Source: Thalassia testudinum (taxonomy: Eukaryota; Streptophyta; Magnoliopsida; Alismatales; Hydrocharitaceae). From it: a DNA stretch of 64,000 nucleotides. The translations under genes were made by a program, and so were the position numbers. Shown here piece after piece: positions 1-9,806 of the stretch. Each line of letters begins with the position of its first letter. The first letter of the stretch is position 1. Location: the NCBI GenBank assembly GCA_037157565.1, contig JAZHRO010000055.1, positions 43,307,001-43,371,000 on the forward strand, read 5' to 3'. The notes under the pieces were generated by a model that did no database searches, was not told where the DNA came from, and worked only from the letters and a program-made list of their open reading frames with translations.

Positions 1-641
1 TGCTTCCAACCTGCCTTCAATTATTTCGAAGTCACCCACTGATTCCTTATGTCTGAAGATGAAATTTTAACTACTGATGAAGTGCAGGAAGATACTTGCG
101 ATAGTGCAAGGAATGCTAGGGATGTAATTGGGGATTTGGAAAGATTGTTAGGGATGGACATCGAGCTGATTAAACCCAACCTAAATCTTATGGCCATCCC
201 ACAACCTCGAAACTTGGACACCCTAGACAATCCTTGCCTTAGAGATTAGCTCACTTTTGTTCTGACCGGGGGGTTAACAAACCAATATTTCCTATAATGG
301 AGTATCGGGTATGGATTGATGATTTCTTTAGTCAGTCCATTGCCCTGGGGGTTTATCTCTGCACCATTCCTTCCCCATTCCTTTTGGAGGATCCTTGTCA
401 TCCTCCCCCTACCCCTTTGGAGGTTGTTATGCCAGTTTATCCTTTAGAACCTCCTTTGGTGACTTGGGAAGATTTCATTCCCATCTTAGTTGGGCGAGCA
501 TTTGCTATTGGACTTCATCATCCGCTCGCCAATATCCTAGGTTACCTGTTTTCTCGGCCAGCACTACTTTGCTCATTTTTAGGGCCTATTTCTACAATCC
601 TTGAACCTGATTTGCAGGTTCTTTGGCTACTCGGCTGCTAA
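1..641 (+). pseudogene. Degraded retroelement ORF with RVWID...LEDPC C-terminal region
   Basis: Two frames survive. Residues from 49-249 are acidic and mostly polar. The frame at 297-641 encodes a proline- and hydrophobic-rich segment with RVWID, LEDPC.PP, a histidine pair in LHH, LANI, YLFSR.ALL and LEPDLQV. The same words in the same order end the ORF of E3 at 29863-30270 on the opposite strand, so this is a conserved domain of a retroelement family. Stops and a frame change separate the two parts. I do not recognise the domain. It has no zinc knuckle, protease or RT motif. It could be a diverged env-like or accessory protein, or a fragment of host origin. Confidence 0.55.
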
Positions 642-687
642 CAAAAGAACGGCAGCCCATCTCTGACCCAGGTAATATCCTTCTATG

Positions 688-724
688 CAATGAGGACATT
701 GCATATTTTAGGCATGGGGGGGTA
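688..724 (+). other. PPT-like motif 1 of E0 with short inverted repeat
   Basis: The segment holds CAATGAGGACATTGC, a 5-6 bp inverted repeat around AGGA, followed about 10 nt later by AGGCATGGGGGGG. The same pair of words occurs in E1 (23605-23655, reverse) and G1 (38884-38925, reverse). It lies about 1.2 kb before the LTR, so it is not the terminal PPT. An internal plus-strand primer (cPPT-like) is possible. Confidence 0.6.
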
Positions 725-1344
725 TACTTGGGGATATACATAGCATAGTGCATTCATGCATTTAATTAAAGCATTCTGCATTGCATACATTTGCATTGAA
801 AAAGAAAAAAATTATTATTGAGCTTAACTGGCTAGGCCCTGCATTCTTAAGCAAATCAGAACTCTAGGTTAGACTAAGTTAATTCTAGGATCAAACTTTA
901 GAAGCTAAGTGAGCTACTAGCTTTAGACCTTTAGGGTCCTTTGTGGACTTAAAAACTTAAATAGGAGTTAAGTTGCAGACCATTCCTCAAGAGGTTGAGG
1001 AAGGAAAGCTAGGGATTGAGTTAAAAGGTGGGGTAGTACCTGGAGTCTTGTTCTACCTTTTGGTTTATGGGTCCTTGTAACCCAAGCATCCAAATTTCAC
1101 ACACTTGGTCTGGTGTAAGTAAGTAATCAACGTAATCCCTTTCTTAAAAGAGATTTGGTTCTCTTAGTTTTGACTTAAGAGAGGCTTGAAAACACAATTT
1201 GATTGGAAGAGTTCCTACTGCAGGAGAGGTGGAGTATATACTCACCTTGAGGATGCGATGATAATATATTACCTCTTCGGCGCTTGTCTCTTAGGATATC
1301 CATCCTACTGGGGGCATATAAACACATTTTGCGGTTCAGGTACC
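725..1344 (+). other. E0 3' non-coding region, first part
   Basis: This AT-rich stretch has no convincing coding frame. The segment 1250-1320, around GGCGCTTGTCTCTTAGGATATC, is conserved in E1 (reverse of about 22900-22950). It leads directly into the hairpin array, so part of the upstream region is also under some constraint or of recent common origin. Confidence 0.5.
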
Positions 1345-1487
1345 ATGGGCGGCCCTATCTCGAAGTGCCAATTGCCATAGGTCTGAATTCGCTTAAGAAA
1401 TCTATGGGCGATACTATCTCGAAGTGTCAATTGCCAGGAGTTTTTGGAGTCGCAATGGGCAGTGCTATCTCGAAGCATCGAAAGCCA
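1345..1487 (+). other. Tandem array of three short hairpins (E0 3' region)
   Basis: There are three units at about 55-60 bp spacing. Each has an outer TGG/CCA pair, an inner 5-6 bp stem and the identical 7-nt loop ATCTCGA (loops at 1357-1363, 1416-1422 and 1467-1473). The inner stems differ: GGCCCT/AGTGCC (one mismatch), GATACT/AGTGTC and GTGCT/AGCAT. The last two stay paired through compensating changes and G-U pairs in the sense strand. The homologous array in E1 has its own stem sequences with the same loop. An RNA element of the retrotransposon transcript is the simplest reading. Its role is unknown. Confidence 0.6.
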
Positions 1488-1870
1488 GGAACCCTTTGAG
1501 GTACGGTGATGGGGACAATGAATCCGACACAGACCGTGTTGATAGCTAATCCAAGGTTAGACTTAGAGGAATCAAACAAAAAAAAATATATATAATTAAA
1601 ACAAAAAAGTCCTTTTTCCTTTAACTCAAGTAACTCATACCAACGCACATGCATGGATGCTTTAATCTTAGGGATCAATAAACCTTAGGGTAGAGTCAGA
1701 AATCAGGGAAACTTGTGCCTACAACCTGTTTTTAGCCGACCTAGTCTGTAACTTAGCAACTACTTGAGAACCTTAGGTCTAAAGTCTGAACTTAATATGT
1801 TTCTAAAGGAAGACTGATTGGGTTGGCTAGTTTACTTGGAGTGCTAGGTTTTGTTTGAATTTGCCAGAGA

Positions 1871-1897
1871 CTAGCAAAAACTAGGCATGGGGGTATT
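1871..1897 (+). other. Polypurine tract of E0
   Basis: GACTAGCAAAAACTAGGCATGGGGGTA-type sequence ends directly before the LTR start TGATTAGCCC. The same words precede the LTR starts of E1 and G1. This is the expected plus-strand primer site. Confidence 0.75.
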
Positions 1898-3799
1898 TGA
1901 TTAGCCCATATTTGTGGGCTATTTAAGTATTTAAGTGCCTAGACATTAAGTTAATTCTAACATTTATTTAGCATGCATTAGAATGTAAATATATTAATTC
2001 ATATTTCTGATTTAATTACATAATTCATGCATTGCATTCAAAACTAAAGGCATTTGAAATTGACTTAGAATGGCATTAGGTGCATTACATGCATTGTTTT
2101 AATTAACATAAAACTTAAGGATTTATGTATAAATAATCCAAATATTTCATTTTATTAATTATTATTCTTCTTCCCGTAGGCAACCGTTCCACTTCCTTCG
2201 CCTGCATTCAATCTTCGCCAGCTGCCTGCACTCAAGACCCCATTCATGGAGGAGCGGGTGTGTTGGATTTCGTCAAGGCAGCTGAGACTACAAGGGAGAG
2301 GAGGAGGCAGCCGAGCTCGAGGAGGCCATCATCCCATTTCACCACCGTGCAGCATTTCACCACCGTGAGCCTCCACGGCCAAACTCCGTCATACCGTGGG
2401 CCGGTGGGGTGACAGACCACCGCGCCAAGATGATGGAGTTGGTCGCCACCGTGTACGAGCTCCATGAAGCTCGCTTACCGTGAGTGCATCTACTGATGCA
2501 CGACTTGCCACCGTTCCATCACCGTGCTTCTTCTTTATCAGCTCCCTGCACCTCCTGCGGTCCACACCACGCTCAGGTACCACACCCCCTACAGTGCAGC
2601 ATCACCTTCACTGCAGCACACAGAGTTGCAACCTCTCCTCCTTGCACCTATCACCGTGCGTCTTCACTTCAGCCAGCATGCCCGTGCCTCCTCACCTTCT
2701 CCAGAACCTCCAGCACCCCTGCACCGCACCTCTGCTCGCCCACAGCACGTGCTCCATGCACCTTCACGCCTGCGCACGTTCCTCAGCACTCTCGCCCGCA
2801 CTAGCCTGCGTGCACGTGCGCTCTCACCCTCGCCGCACGCAGCACACAAGCAGCATGCCTCCAGTACCTCCCGTGCCCGCACGCCCAGCAGCAGCACTTG
2901 GCCTCGCCACCAGCAGCGCACACATAGCATGCTTCACTCCAGCTGGCTTCTTCTTCTTCTTCTTCTCTGTAGACGAAGGTACCCAAAGCACCCACAAACG
3001 CAGCTGGCTCATCTAGCCTCGAATCTTCTCACCACCAACATCAATGAACTCGCCTCGACCTCAGAAACTCGACCACACCCTCTGAAGGCTGACAGCAACC
3101 CACCCACGCAGATGAGTCACCGCCACCATTACCGGCCTTCCTCGTTGCCGGCGAGACCACCAGCAGTCGTTCGTCGTGCCGTCACCGCCAATGCGTAGTC
3201 CTCGTCGTGGCCAACCACCTCCGAGCTCCGCACACCTAATCGTGGCCTCCTCATCGCACACGCACAAAGGGAGCAAATGCTCTATTTCTTACCGAATTAA
3301 TATTTACATTCACATGCCATTGCCACCAAAAGCAATTTTAATTTATGATTATTTTATTATGGTGAAATTGTGACTTCATACTCATGCTTTCTGATAATTG
3401 TGTGGCTATTGTTATTCACATGTTTTAACATTGGTTTTGGATTAAAATTGCACAAATTTTCTCTAGTGCATGTCAATTGGAAATTACATAGAACCATCAC
3501 ATATTTATTGAATATTTCAGTGAGGAAAAATTACACATCTACCCTTATATTTTCGAGTTATCGTGCATCTTCTTTCCACCGCATTTCATGTCAGATTTCA
3601 CTATGGATTTCGCACTTAATTGAACGAATACGAAATAATCGAGATTTTATTGCATCATTGCCTCCCTGTGGACATGACTCGCTCCTAATTGAGTGGTTAT
3701 TTTAATTGTTGATTAGTCGATTTTTATACCACATAGAACTACAAATGATGCGTCATTTTATGTGACAAATGACTTTAAAAGCGAAGAATCGACCCGTCA
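1898..3799 (+). repeat. 3' LTR of E0 (LTR family D, about 1.9 kb)
   Basis: It starts TGATTAGCCC right after the PPT and ends GACCCGTCA, with TG...CA ends. The right boundary is set by minus-strand G0 gag resuming after it and by similarity to the end of the E3 LTR (reverse of 33086-33140). The AT-rich flanks enclose a CG-rich centre (2230-3280) with repeated CCACCGTG words and a short CTT run (about 2945-2968). The long open frames in the centre follow from base composition and are not taken as genes. A CCTCCCTGTGGAC stretch near 3660 is shared with the E3 LTR. Confidence 0.75.
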
Positions 3800-3804
3800 A
3801 ATCT
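3800..3804. repeat. Right target-site duplication of E0 (AATCT)
   Basis: These are the five bases between the LTR end and the point where G0 gag reading resumes. The left copy is outside the window, so the call rests on the LTR boundary only. Confidence 0.45.
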
Positions 3805-4531
3805 TCTCAAGGAATTAGTACAACCTATGGGAAAAAATTTCTTGAGAAGGCACTTTTGAGCGAAGGCCATGTGGTGATAGGTCGACCAATGATTCTGAAC
3901 CAATAAGAAACCTTATCTTTAAGAGATAATGTGAATAGCCGCATCAGCTAAAGGTCTTCTTATACATTGCGGGAATGAGTTGTTGTGCAGGAAGAGTCAG
4001 TTCTTCAATGTGGCTGAATGGGTCTTCCCTAGGGAGGCCATGGAAATGCTTAATAAGATTCAGAACAACCAGTTTGATCTCAAAGTCCCCTTCAGGTATG
4101 ACGACCCTCGGTCTTTCCTCATAATAGGAAGGATCATAGAAATCTTTTAGAGGAATGATAGGCTGCTGATGGGGTGGTGGGTTTGGCCTTTGGTTGGCTA
4201 GGTTTGTGATATTCCTAGTCAACAATTGTTGATTGGCATGAAGTTGAGCAATCTGCTCAACCATCAAGGAGTAAAGATTAGGCGAGGGGGCTTGTTATTG
4301 AGATTGAGGCAAATAATCATTAGGAAGCTCAAAGTGCGGGAAGTCAAAGGTGGGGGGGCCATTTTGGGTGGAAGGGTTAGAATGGGGATTAGAAGTGGGT
4401 TTAGAGGTGGGATTAGAGGTGGAGGTGGAACGGTTAGTGGACCTATTTTGTTTATTTTCCATGTTTTTAGAAGAAGATAGAAAAAGTGGTCTTTTAGTGC
4501 GGGGAGCAAAATCAAGGGGTCCCACCAAGTG
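3800..4531 (-). pseudogene. G0 gag, N-terminal part, truncated
   Basis: A likely start is at about 4462 (MENKQNRS), followed by a long polar S/T/N/P tract. The retrotransposon-gag domain follows, with PLKDFYDPSYYEERP, LIKHFHGLPREDPFSHIEEL and, in another frame near 3800-3960, SLKDKVSYWF.IIGRPITTW and CTNSLRR. These match G1 gag (PLKDFYNPSNY, SLRDKAAHWYRTIGRPITTW, CTNALRRAI) in order. At least two frame changes are present, including a one-base loss in the FFPIGCTN motif. E0 is inserted after LRR. The gene is dead. Confidence 0.75.
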
Positions 4532-5878
4532 CGGAGTTTGGGACCGTCACCCGTGCATAAAATGGAAGAACAGGAAGGGAGGAGAAAAGATGGAGATGAG
4601 AGAAAGTGTGTAATTCAAACAACCAAGCATATTCTTGTCTTAAGGTTGACTCCTTACAAACCTAAGACTTGGGAACCCAATGAATAAGAAATTTAATAAG
4701 TGAACCCACTTCCCAAAAGAGAAACCGGCTAGACTAAAGAGGAGGATTGGACCCAAGCATGTCCTGGGAAAATCACCAAGGGCTTGTGTAAACCCGCACC
4801 TGTCGTTTGACTTCCTTCTAAGTCTAATGCCATGTTGTCAAAGGGAATTAGGAAGGCTTAATAATTCTTAGATATTGGGTATTAAGCCTAAAGTGGATGA
4901 AGTCCTTAAGTGGTTAAGTAACTACTTGTTTTAGAGTTAGGCTTGGGTGCTAAAATGTGCACAGGAATGTGGAGGGCGTTGATTGGGGTAAGGCCTTGTT
5001 ATTTCAATTTTTTAGTGTGTACAGGATTGGAAAAATGATTCCAATAGCAATCAAGTTGACACACAATATTTGAATGTATTCTTGCTTTTAGGATTTGCTT
5101 TAGCTTAATATGTTTTAGGTTTTTTCTCTTTAAGTATTCAAACAAGTTTGAAATTCCACAAACAAAAGGAAATTAGGTTGTATTGGTGGAGATAAGTTTT
5201 CTTTAATTTGTGAGACTAAAAATTTGAAAAGAAACCCTAATTGAATTGATCCTAAGATTAAAATTTTACTACCAATGAATTTGTTTTAGAATTTCTTTTT
5301 AAGTAATGGTTCAAACAAAGCAAGAAACACTACTACTATATGAAAAATCAGACAAAAATTTCAAAAAAATATTTTTTTTGTGATTTTAGAAATTTGTTTG
5401 ATATTTTTAAAATATTTTTCTTTATGCTAGTGTCAAAGTCCAGAAATGATACCCAAGGGTATTATGGACTTTTCAGTAACACCACCGGCCACCAAAAACT
5501 TTTCTGATTTTATGTGATGTGTATAATTTTACAAGGATTCTAGAAAGATAAATTTCACGAAAATTAAATGAGTATAAAAATTCCTAAAATTCACGGACAG
5601 TAGCAAAATAGGAAGATTAGAGGAGATGACCCCTTTGTAGTCCACGAATTTTTAAAAATTATATACAAATCCAATTGCTCTGAAACTTAGAACAGATGTT
5701 CTTCACTTGATTTGAAATCATTGGGTGAAATTCAAGATTTTAAGAGGTTTGTGGTGTCGGGAATTGATTTTTGAAGTCTAGACAGAAGTCTGGACCCAAA
5801 AATCAGACTACCAACACTTGAAGTAGAGTGGTGTTTTAATGAAGCAATCAAGCAAACAATGAATTTTAAAGGGGACCA
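4532..5878 (-). other. G0 leader, distal part (no gene)
   Basis: This is non-coding, AT-rich sequence between the copia insertion and the gag start, with poly-A/T runs around 5340-5420. The other part of the same leader is 15281-15522 on the far side of the copia element. Confidence 0.55.
5874..5878. repeat. Left TSD of the copia element (GACCA)
   Basis: GACCA immediately precedes the left LTR. The identical GACCA at 15281-15285 follows the right LTR. Confidence 0.95.
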
Positions 5879-6893
5879 TGAGGGTTGGAGAATATCTTGT
5901 GGATTGCAACTAAATACTAAAAGGGAGGGATGAATAGTATTGCTTTAAAAAATAAGAGTCATATTAAAAAATAAGACAACAGAGATTCATGCACAAAGTA
6001 CACCTGATTTATAGTGGAAACCCAATCCAGGTAAAAACCACTACGTAAGCCTCCCAGCTTAGGATTTTTCGACTAGTACAAGCTAGTCAATCCACTATTC
6101 ACACCACTTGAACGAGGGTGGCACAACCTCTTACAAACCCTTCTCTTTTATCCTGAAGAGAAGCAAAAATAACAACCATAGATCTTCCAAACTAGCTTGG
6201 GATCCGTAAATCAAAACAACAAAATAGAATAACAATAAATGAATTCTATGGAACCTCAATAAATGATTAAACTGATTTTTCGCAAAGGTTCGAGGTGTCG
6301 TGTTTTCGAAGAGCATGAAGAATGAGACGTGAAAGCCTTTTGTAATAAGCATGAGAAGCTCTGTTTTTGAATGGTGTTTCTCTTTAAACATTGTGTGTGA
6401 ATGGGATGCATACGACCTCTATTTATACAAAATGTTTTGCTTGAATAGGAAACAAAATTGGTCGATCAATTAAGGTTAATTGGTCTATCAAACAATACTT
6501 TGGTAGATCAATTAAGAATGTTGGTCAATCACTTGTTGGTCATCAATTAGCATGGTTGGTCGATCAAGAGGATTTTTCTCAACTTCCTAAATGAACTGAT
6601 TTGATCAGTCAAATAAGTAGGGTCGTCGATCAAAGAGTTTTGATCGATCAATTAGAAAGTCTAGTCGATTAATAACCCTAAAATTTGATTTTGAAAAGAT
6701 ATGCGAAAAAGTCATTTTTGAGTTTTATTTGAGGTTCCTTACAATAAAGTTTTAGACTCAAATAAATGAAAAAGGCGCACATTAGCAACTATCTGAACTT
6801 GTGTCTTGAACAGAGGCTTCAATCCAAGATAGTCCTGAAATGTCAATCTTAGCAATAAACATAATTTTGGTGCATCAAAACAGAGGTGCTTAC
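5879..6893 (-). repeat. 3' LTR of the copia element
   Basis: Ends are TGAGGGTTGG and GGTGCTTACA on the plus strand. It matches 14301-15280 throughout, with small indels. The part at 6455-6670 contains about ten degenerate copies of TTGGTCGATCAA. Confidence 0.93.
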
Positions 6894-7092
6894 ATTCTCC
6901 CCCTTTTTGATGACAACAAAATTATAATTATGAATTTGAAAATAACTTTGCATAATATCTTTCCTTTTTCTGGTCTGCTATCGTCATCGATAGCACTCCT
7001 CATCTTTTCAAAAAAAAAAAAAATCTCCCCCTTTTTTTTTTAGCAAAAAGTAAACGTGCTGCTGGTTATTTCACAATTAACTCCCCCTTAAA
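6894..7092 (-). other. Polypurine tract and two upstream PPT-like boxes
   Basis: CTCCCCCTTTTT lies directly next to the LTR (minus strand AAAAAGGGGGAG). Further CTCCCCCTT boxes occur near 7025 and 7081. Repeated PPT-like boxes before the 3' LTR are a described feature of Sireviruses. Confidence 0.8.
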
Positions 7093-7339
7093 CAAGTAAT
7101 ATAAGCATCAATATAAGATCATTCATTGTGAGAGATAATAATATAAAACTGAAGGAGATAACATCATAACAAAATGTCTAGAAAAGATTAGATACAAAAG
7201 AGTCTAGAATAAACTGATACATGCCAAAAATGAAATCATATATAACAACCAATCATCTAACGATGCCATAAATGCATCCATGGTGCTCTGAAGATCGGTA
7301 TCTAGCTCGAGATCGAGTGAGTCTGATCTCTTAGAAGAT

Positions 7340-8690
7340 GCAGGTTGACCAAGGCAAAGGCGTTGCTGAGCTGACGAACGTGGTGTCGAATGCCTAGATG
7401 TCTTGCGAGGAGGAGTGATCTGCTAGTTTGCTGGTGGTGCTATTGGTAAAGCTGATTAAGTAGGAGGAGGAGGAGGTGTTGCAGAAGGCATGCTAGTCAA
7501 ATGACGAGGTCGAGGAGGTCAGTGAAGCTACTACTGAATGCTATGAACAAACTCTCCAAGTCTGTCCAAAAACTGACTCTGAGCATTCAGGTATTCTGAT
7601 ACCTAATGCTCATGCCTCATCATAACCATGTCTGTCTCTCTCTGCCTATGCATCATCAAAGAAATACCAGCTGTCACATCCTGAATAGTGACAAAGTTCC
7701 TGCCTAAAATCTGTCTGTCCAAGCGACTCCAGTCCTGGTCATAGAAAGATGGTGATGGTCTCACTGGAGGTGGATAAGTCGTAGTGAAGTGCTCATAAGG
7801 TGAGAACAGAGGAGGTATAGTGGTCTGCTCTTGCTGCTGCTACTCCTATGGTGCACCCTCATCACGAGCTCCTTGTGCTTACTCCATCTTTGCATAAGTG
7901 AGTTTATTAAAAATGGAGACACAAGTGATAAGCTATTTATGATTAATGTCCATGGGTACACTGAAATGGAGAAAGATATGAGACAGAAGTGTCCCAAACT
8001 AAAAGGAGCTACTAGGTGGTTTACTCATGAGATAAAGAATCAAATGGTTCCAATTGAGCTGTTTGTTCTTCATAAAGGCATAGAGGGTGATTAGCATTAT
8101 ACCAGGGCAGTTTCAAAAGATGTGGACTTGGACATAACGTTCCACAAGAAAACACGGTTTAGAAAGCGAGGAAAATGACAGAAAAAGGGTGACTTGGCAG
8201 GACGACCCAAGTCAACATGAGAGGGAGTGAGTAGGGTCTCCCTGATAGTATCAGACTGAGTTTGCTGATGCAACTCAAGAAAAGTAGGTCCAACAAGACA
8301 ACTAAGAATCTCCGTTAAAACATCCGCATTGACCAGAACTTCTATCCTGTAGATGTTCGAGGTCAACTTGATGTTGGAGCCTTCACCTATATCTTTGAGA
8401 TTGGCATAAAATAGGTGATAGGCCATGGGATCAACATCGGGAATGCGACTATGTTTGGAACCCGCATAAAAGTTTCACTCAAACAAACGTAAAATATGAT
8501 GGTATGCAAATTTCTCATGGATCCCAGGGAAAATAAACTCGAAATAAGTGCAATCAACAGGTCTACCAACATGTGGAGAGAATTTTGCAAACAGCGAGAA
8601 ACGATCACGAGTGGCCTCGATAATGAAAAAGAGATCGAAAGTATCATCACGATGACTAGAAGAGTCATGTGGATGTTTTGGTGCCATGAT
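7340..8690 (-). pseudogene. Env-like ORF region of the Sirevirus, broken
   Basis: The N-terminal part at 8475-8687 reads MAPKHPHD, then a charged stretch. A second frame at 8340-8426 has MAYHLFYANL, close to the REFYANL word seen in Sirevirus env-like and putative plant transposon proteins. The C-terminal part on the minus strand at 7500-7840 reads PPPVRPSPSFYDQDWSRLD and then a helical stretch ending SQFLDRLGEFVHSI. Frames change several times and stops are common. The middle of the ORF is replaced by unrelated sequence (7885-8095). The assignment to the env-like family rests on position and short motifs only. Confidence 0.55.
7885..8095 (+). other. Possible captured coding fragment inside the env-like region
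   Basis: About 205 bp lacks env-like character on the minus strand but is open on the plus strand, opposite to the element. It reads protein-like: KNGDTSDKLFMINVHG, YTEMEKDMRQKC, WFTHEIKNQM, then a stop at 8092-8094. I do not recognise the protein. It may be a host exon picked up by the element or an insertion of another repeat. It could also be chance. Confidence 0.35.
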
Positions 8691-9806
8691 AAGGTGCTGG
8701 AAAACAAAGTTGGTCGATCAAAAATTTTGACTGGTCGACCAAAAAAGAACTGGACGTTTGGTCGATCAACTAAGGGGTTTTGTTGACCAAAAGACCTCAG
8801 ACAGGAAAAAATAGGTGTTTGATCAGATGATAAACTCACATATGCTACAAGATTTTGCAAGAAATAAATATGAAAACAAGATCAAACAAGTGAGAGTAAG
8901 TCAAAATACATTTTAAACACAAGACAAATCCAAAGGGATGGATGTATTCAAGGTTTAGAATGTACTGAGATCGAACCAAAGTTGGTCAATCAAAATGGAG
9001 GCTGAATGGAGGTTGTGCAAGGAGGTTGAAGTTGTGTGAACACGGAGGTCACGAAGTTGTGTGAACACGGAGGTCACGAAGTCGTGTGATAGAGGATGCG
9101 ATGATCGGGCACGCTCTTGTGAGGTCTGGTGCACGAGGGACACATGCATGGAGGCGGATGTGTGCGAGGAGGTTAGAGTCGGCGGCGTTGGTCGATCAGA
9201 GGGGAGTAGAAGTTGTGGGGTAGTGCTTGAGAGAAGTGGGGACCATTTATTATGGTTAAAAAATGGGTTTAGGGGTAAAAATGAGGAGTTTTTAAACAGA
9301 ATGTGATTAGCAAAATAGGTAAATGCACTTAAGGTAACTAATCACATAGGTTAGAAACGGTAAACGAAGATTGCGAATGGAAAATGAGGAAATGAGATCA
9401 CAATCGCAAAGGTGAATCTACCTAGTTTTGGTCAATCAAAACAAGAAATGATCAATCAAAATATGTATTTGGTCGACCAGAGTTTGAAAGTTTGGAGGGA
9501 AAATTCCCACCCAAATAGTTTGGTCGATCAAAGATTTTAGTTGATCGATGAAAAAGAGAAAATAGTGGAGGGAAAATTCCCGCCAGGCAAATTCAAGTTT
9601 TGGTCGATCAAAATAATAGTTTTGATCGAACAAAGGTTGGTCGATCAATTTTTGAAAATTTATCGATCAAAACAGTTAAAGAGTCAAATTTTTAGGCCAC
9701 TTAATTAAGCTCTTTTAATCTAGATAAGCCTAGTGAATGACAAATTTGATTAAACCTATCTTTTGATAAAGGTTTTATGAATATATCCGCTAGCTATTTT
9801 TCTGTG
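8691..9806 (-). repeat. Copia 3' spacer rich in the TTGGTCGATCAA word
   Basis: No gene is supported here. Degenerate copies of TTGGTCGATCAA and its complement cluster at 8705-8830, 8980-9200 and 9425-9680, often as GGTCGATCAAA or GGTCGACCA. The same word is dense in both LTRs. Confidence 0.6.

Larger units (their letters stand above)
1..3799 (+). mobile_element. E0: 3' part of a gypsy-like, probably non-autonomous LTR element
   Basis: The order on the plus strand is a degraded ORF (1-641), a PPT-like motif, about 1.15 kb of non-coding sequence with a hairpin array, a second PPT and a 3' LTR (1898-3799). The left part lies outside the window. The right edge is fixed because minus-strand gag sequence of another element resumes immediately after 3799. 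The same ORF type and LTR end type occur in E3 (29786-51308), which places both in one family. No gag, protease, RT or integrase is visible in the part seen, so mobilisation in trans by an Athila-type partner is an inference. Confidence 0.75.

Noticed and set aside
2480..3198. Long overlapping plus-strand frames rich in P, S, H and R
   Set aside because: They lie in the CG-rich centre of the family-D LTR, overlap in two or three frames on both strands, and show no domain. Base composition explains their length.
4226..4613. Plus-strand frames rich in Gly and Arg
   Set aside because: They are antisense to the S/N/P-rich start of G0 gag.
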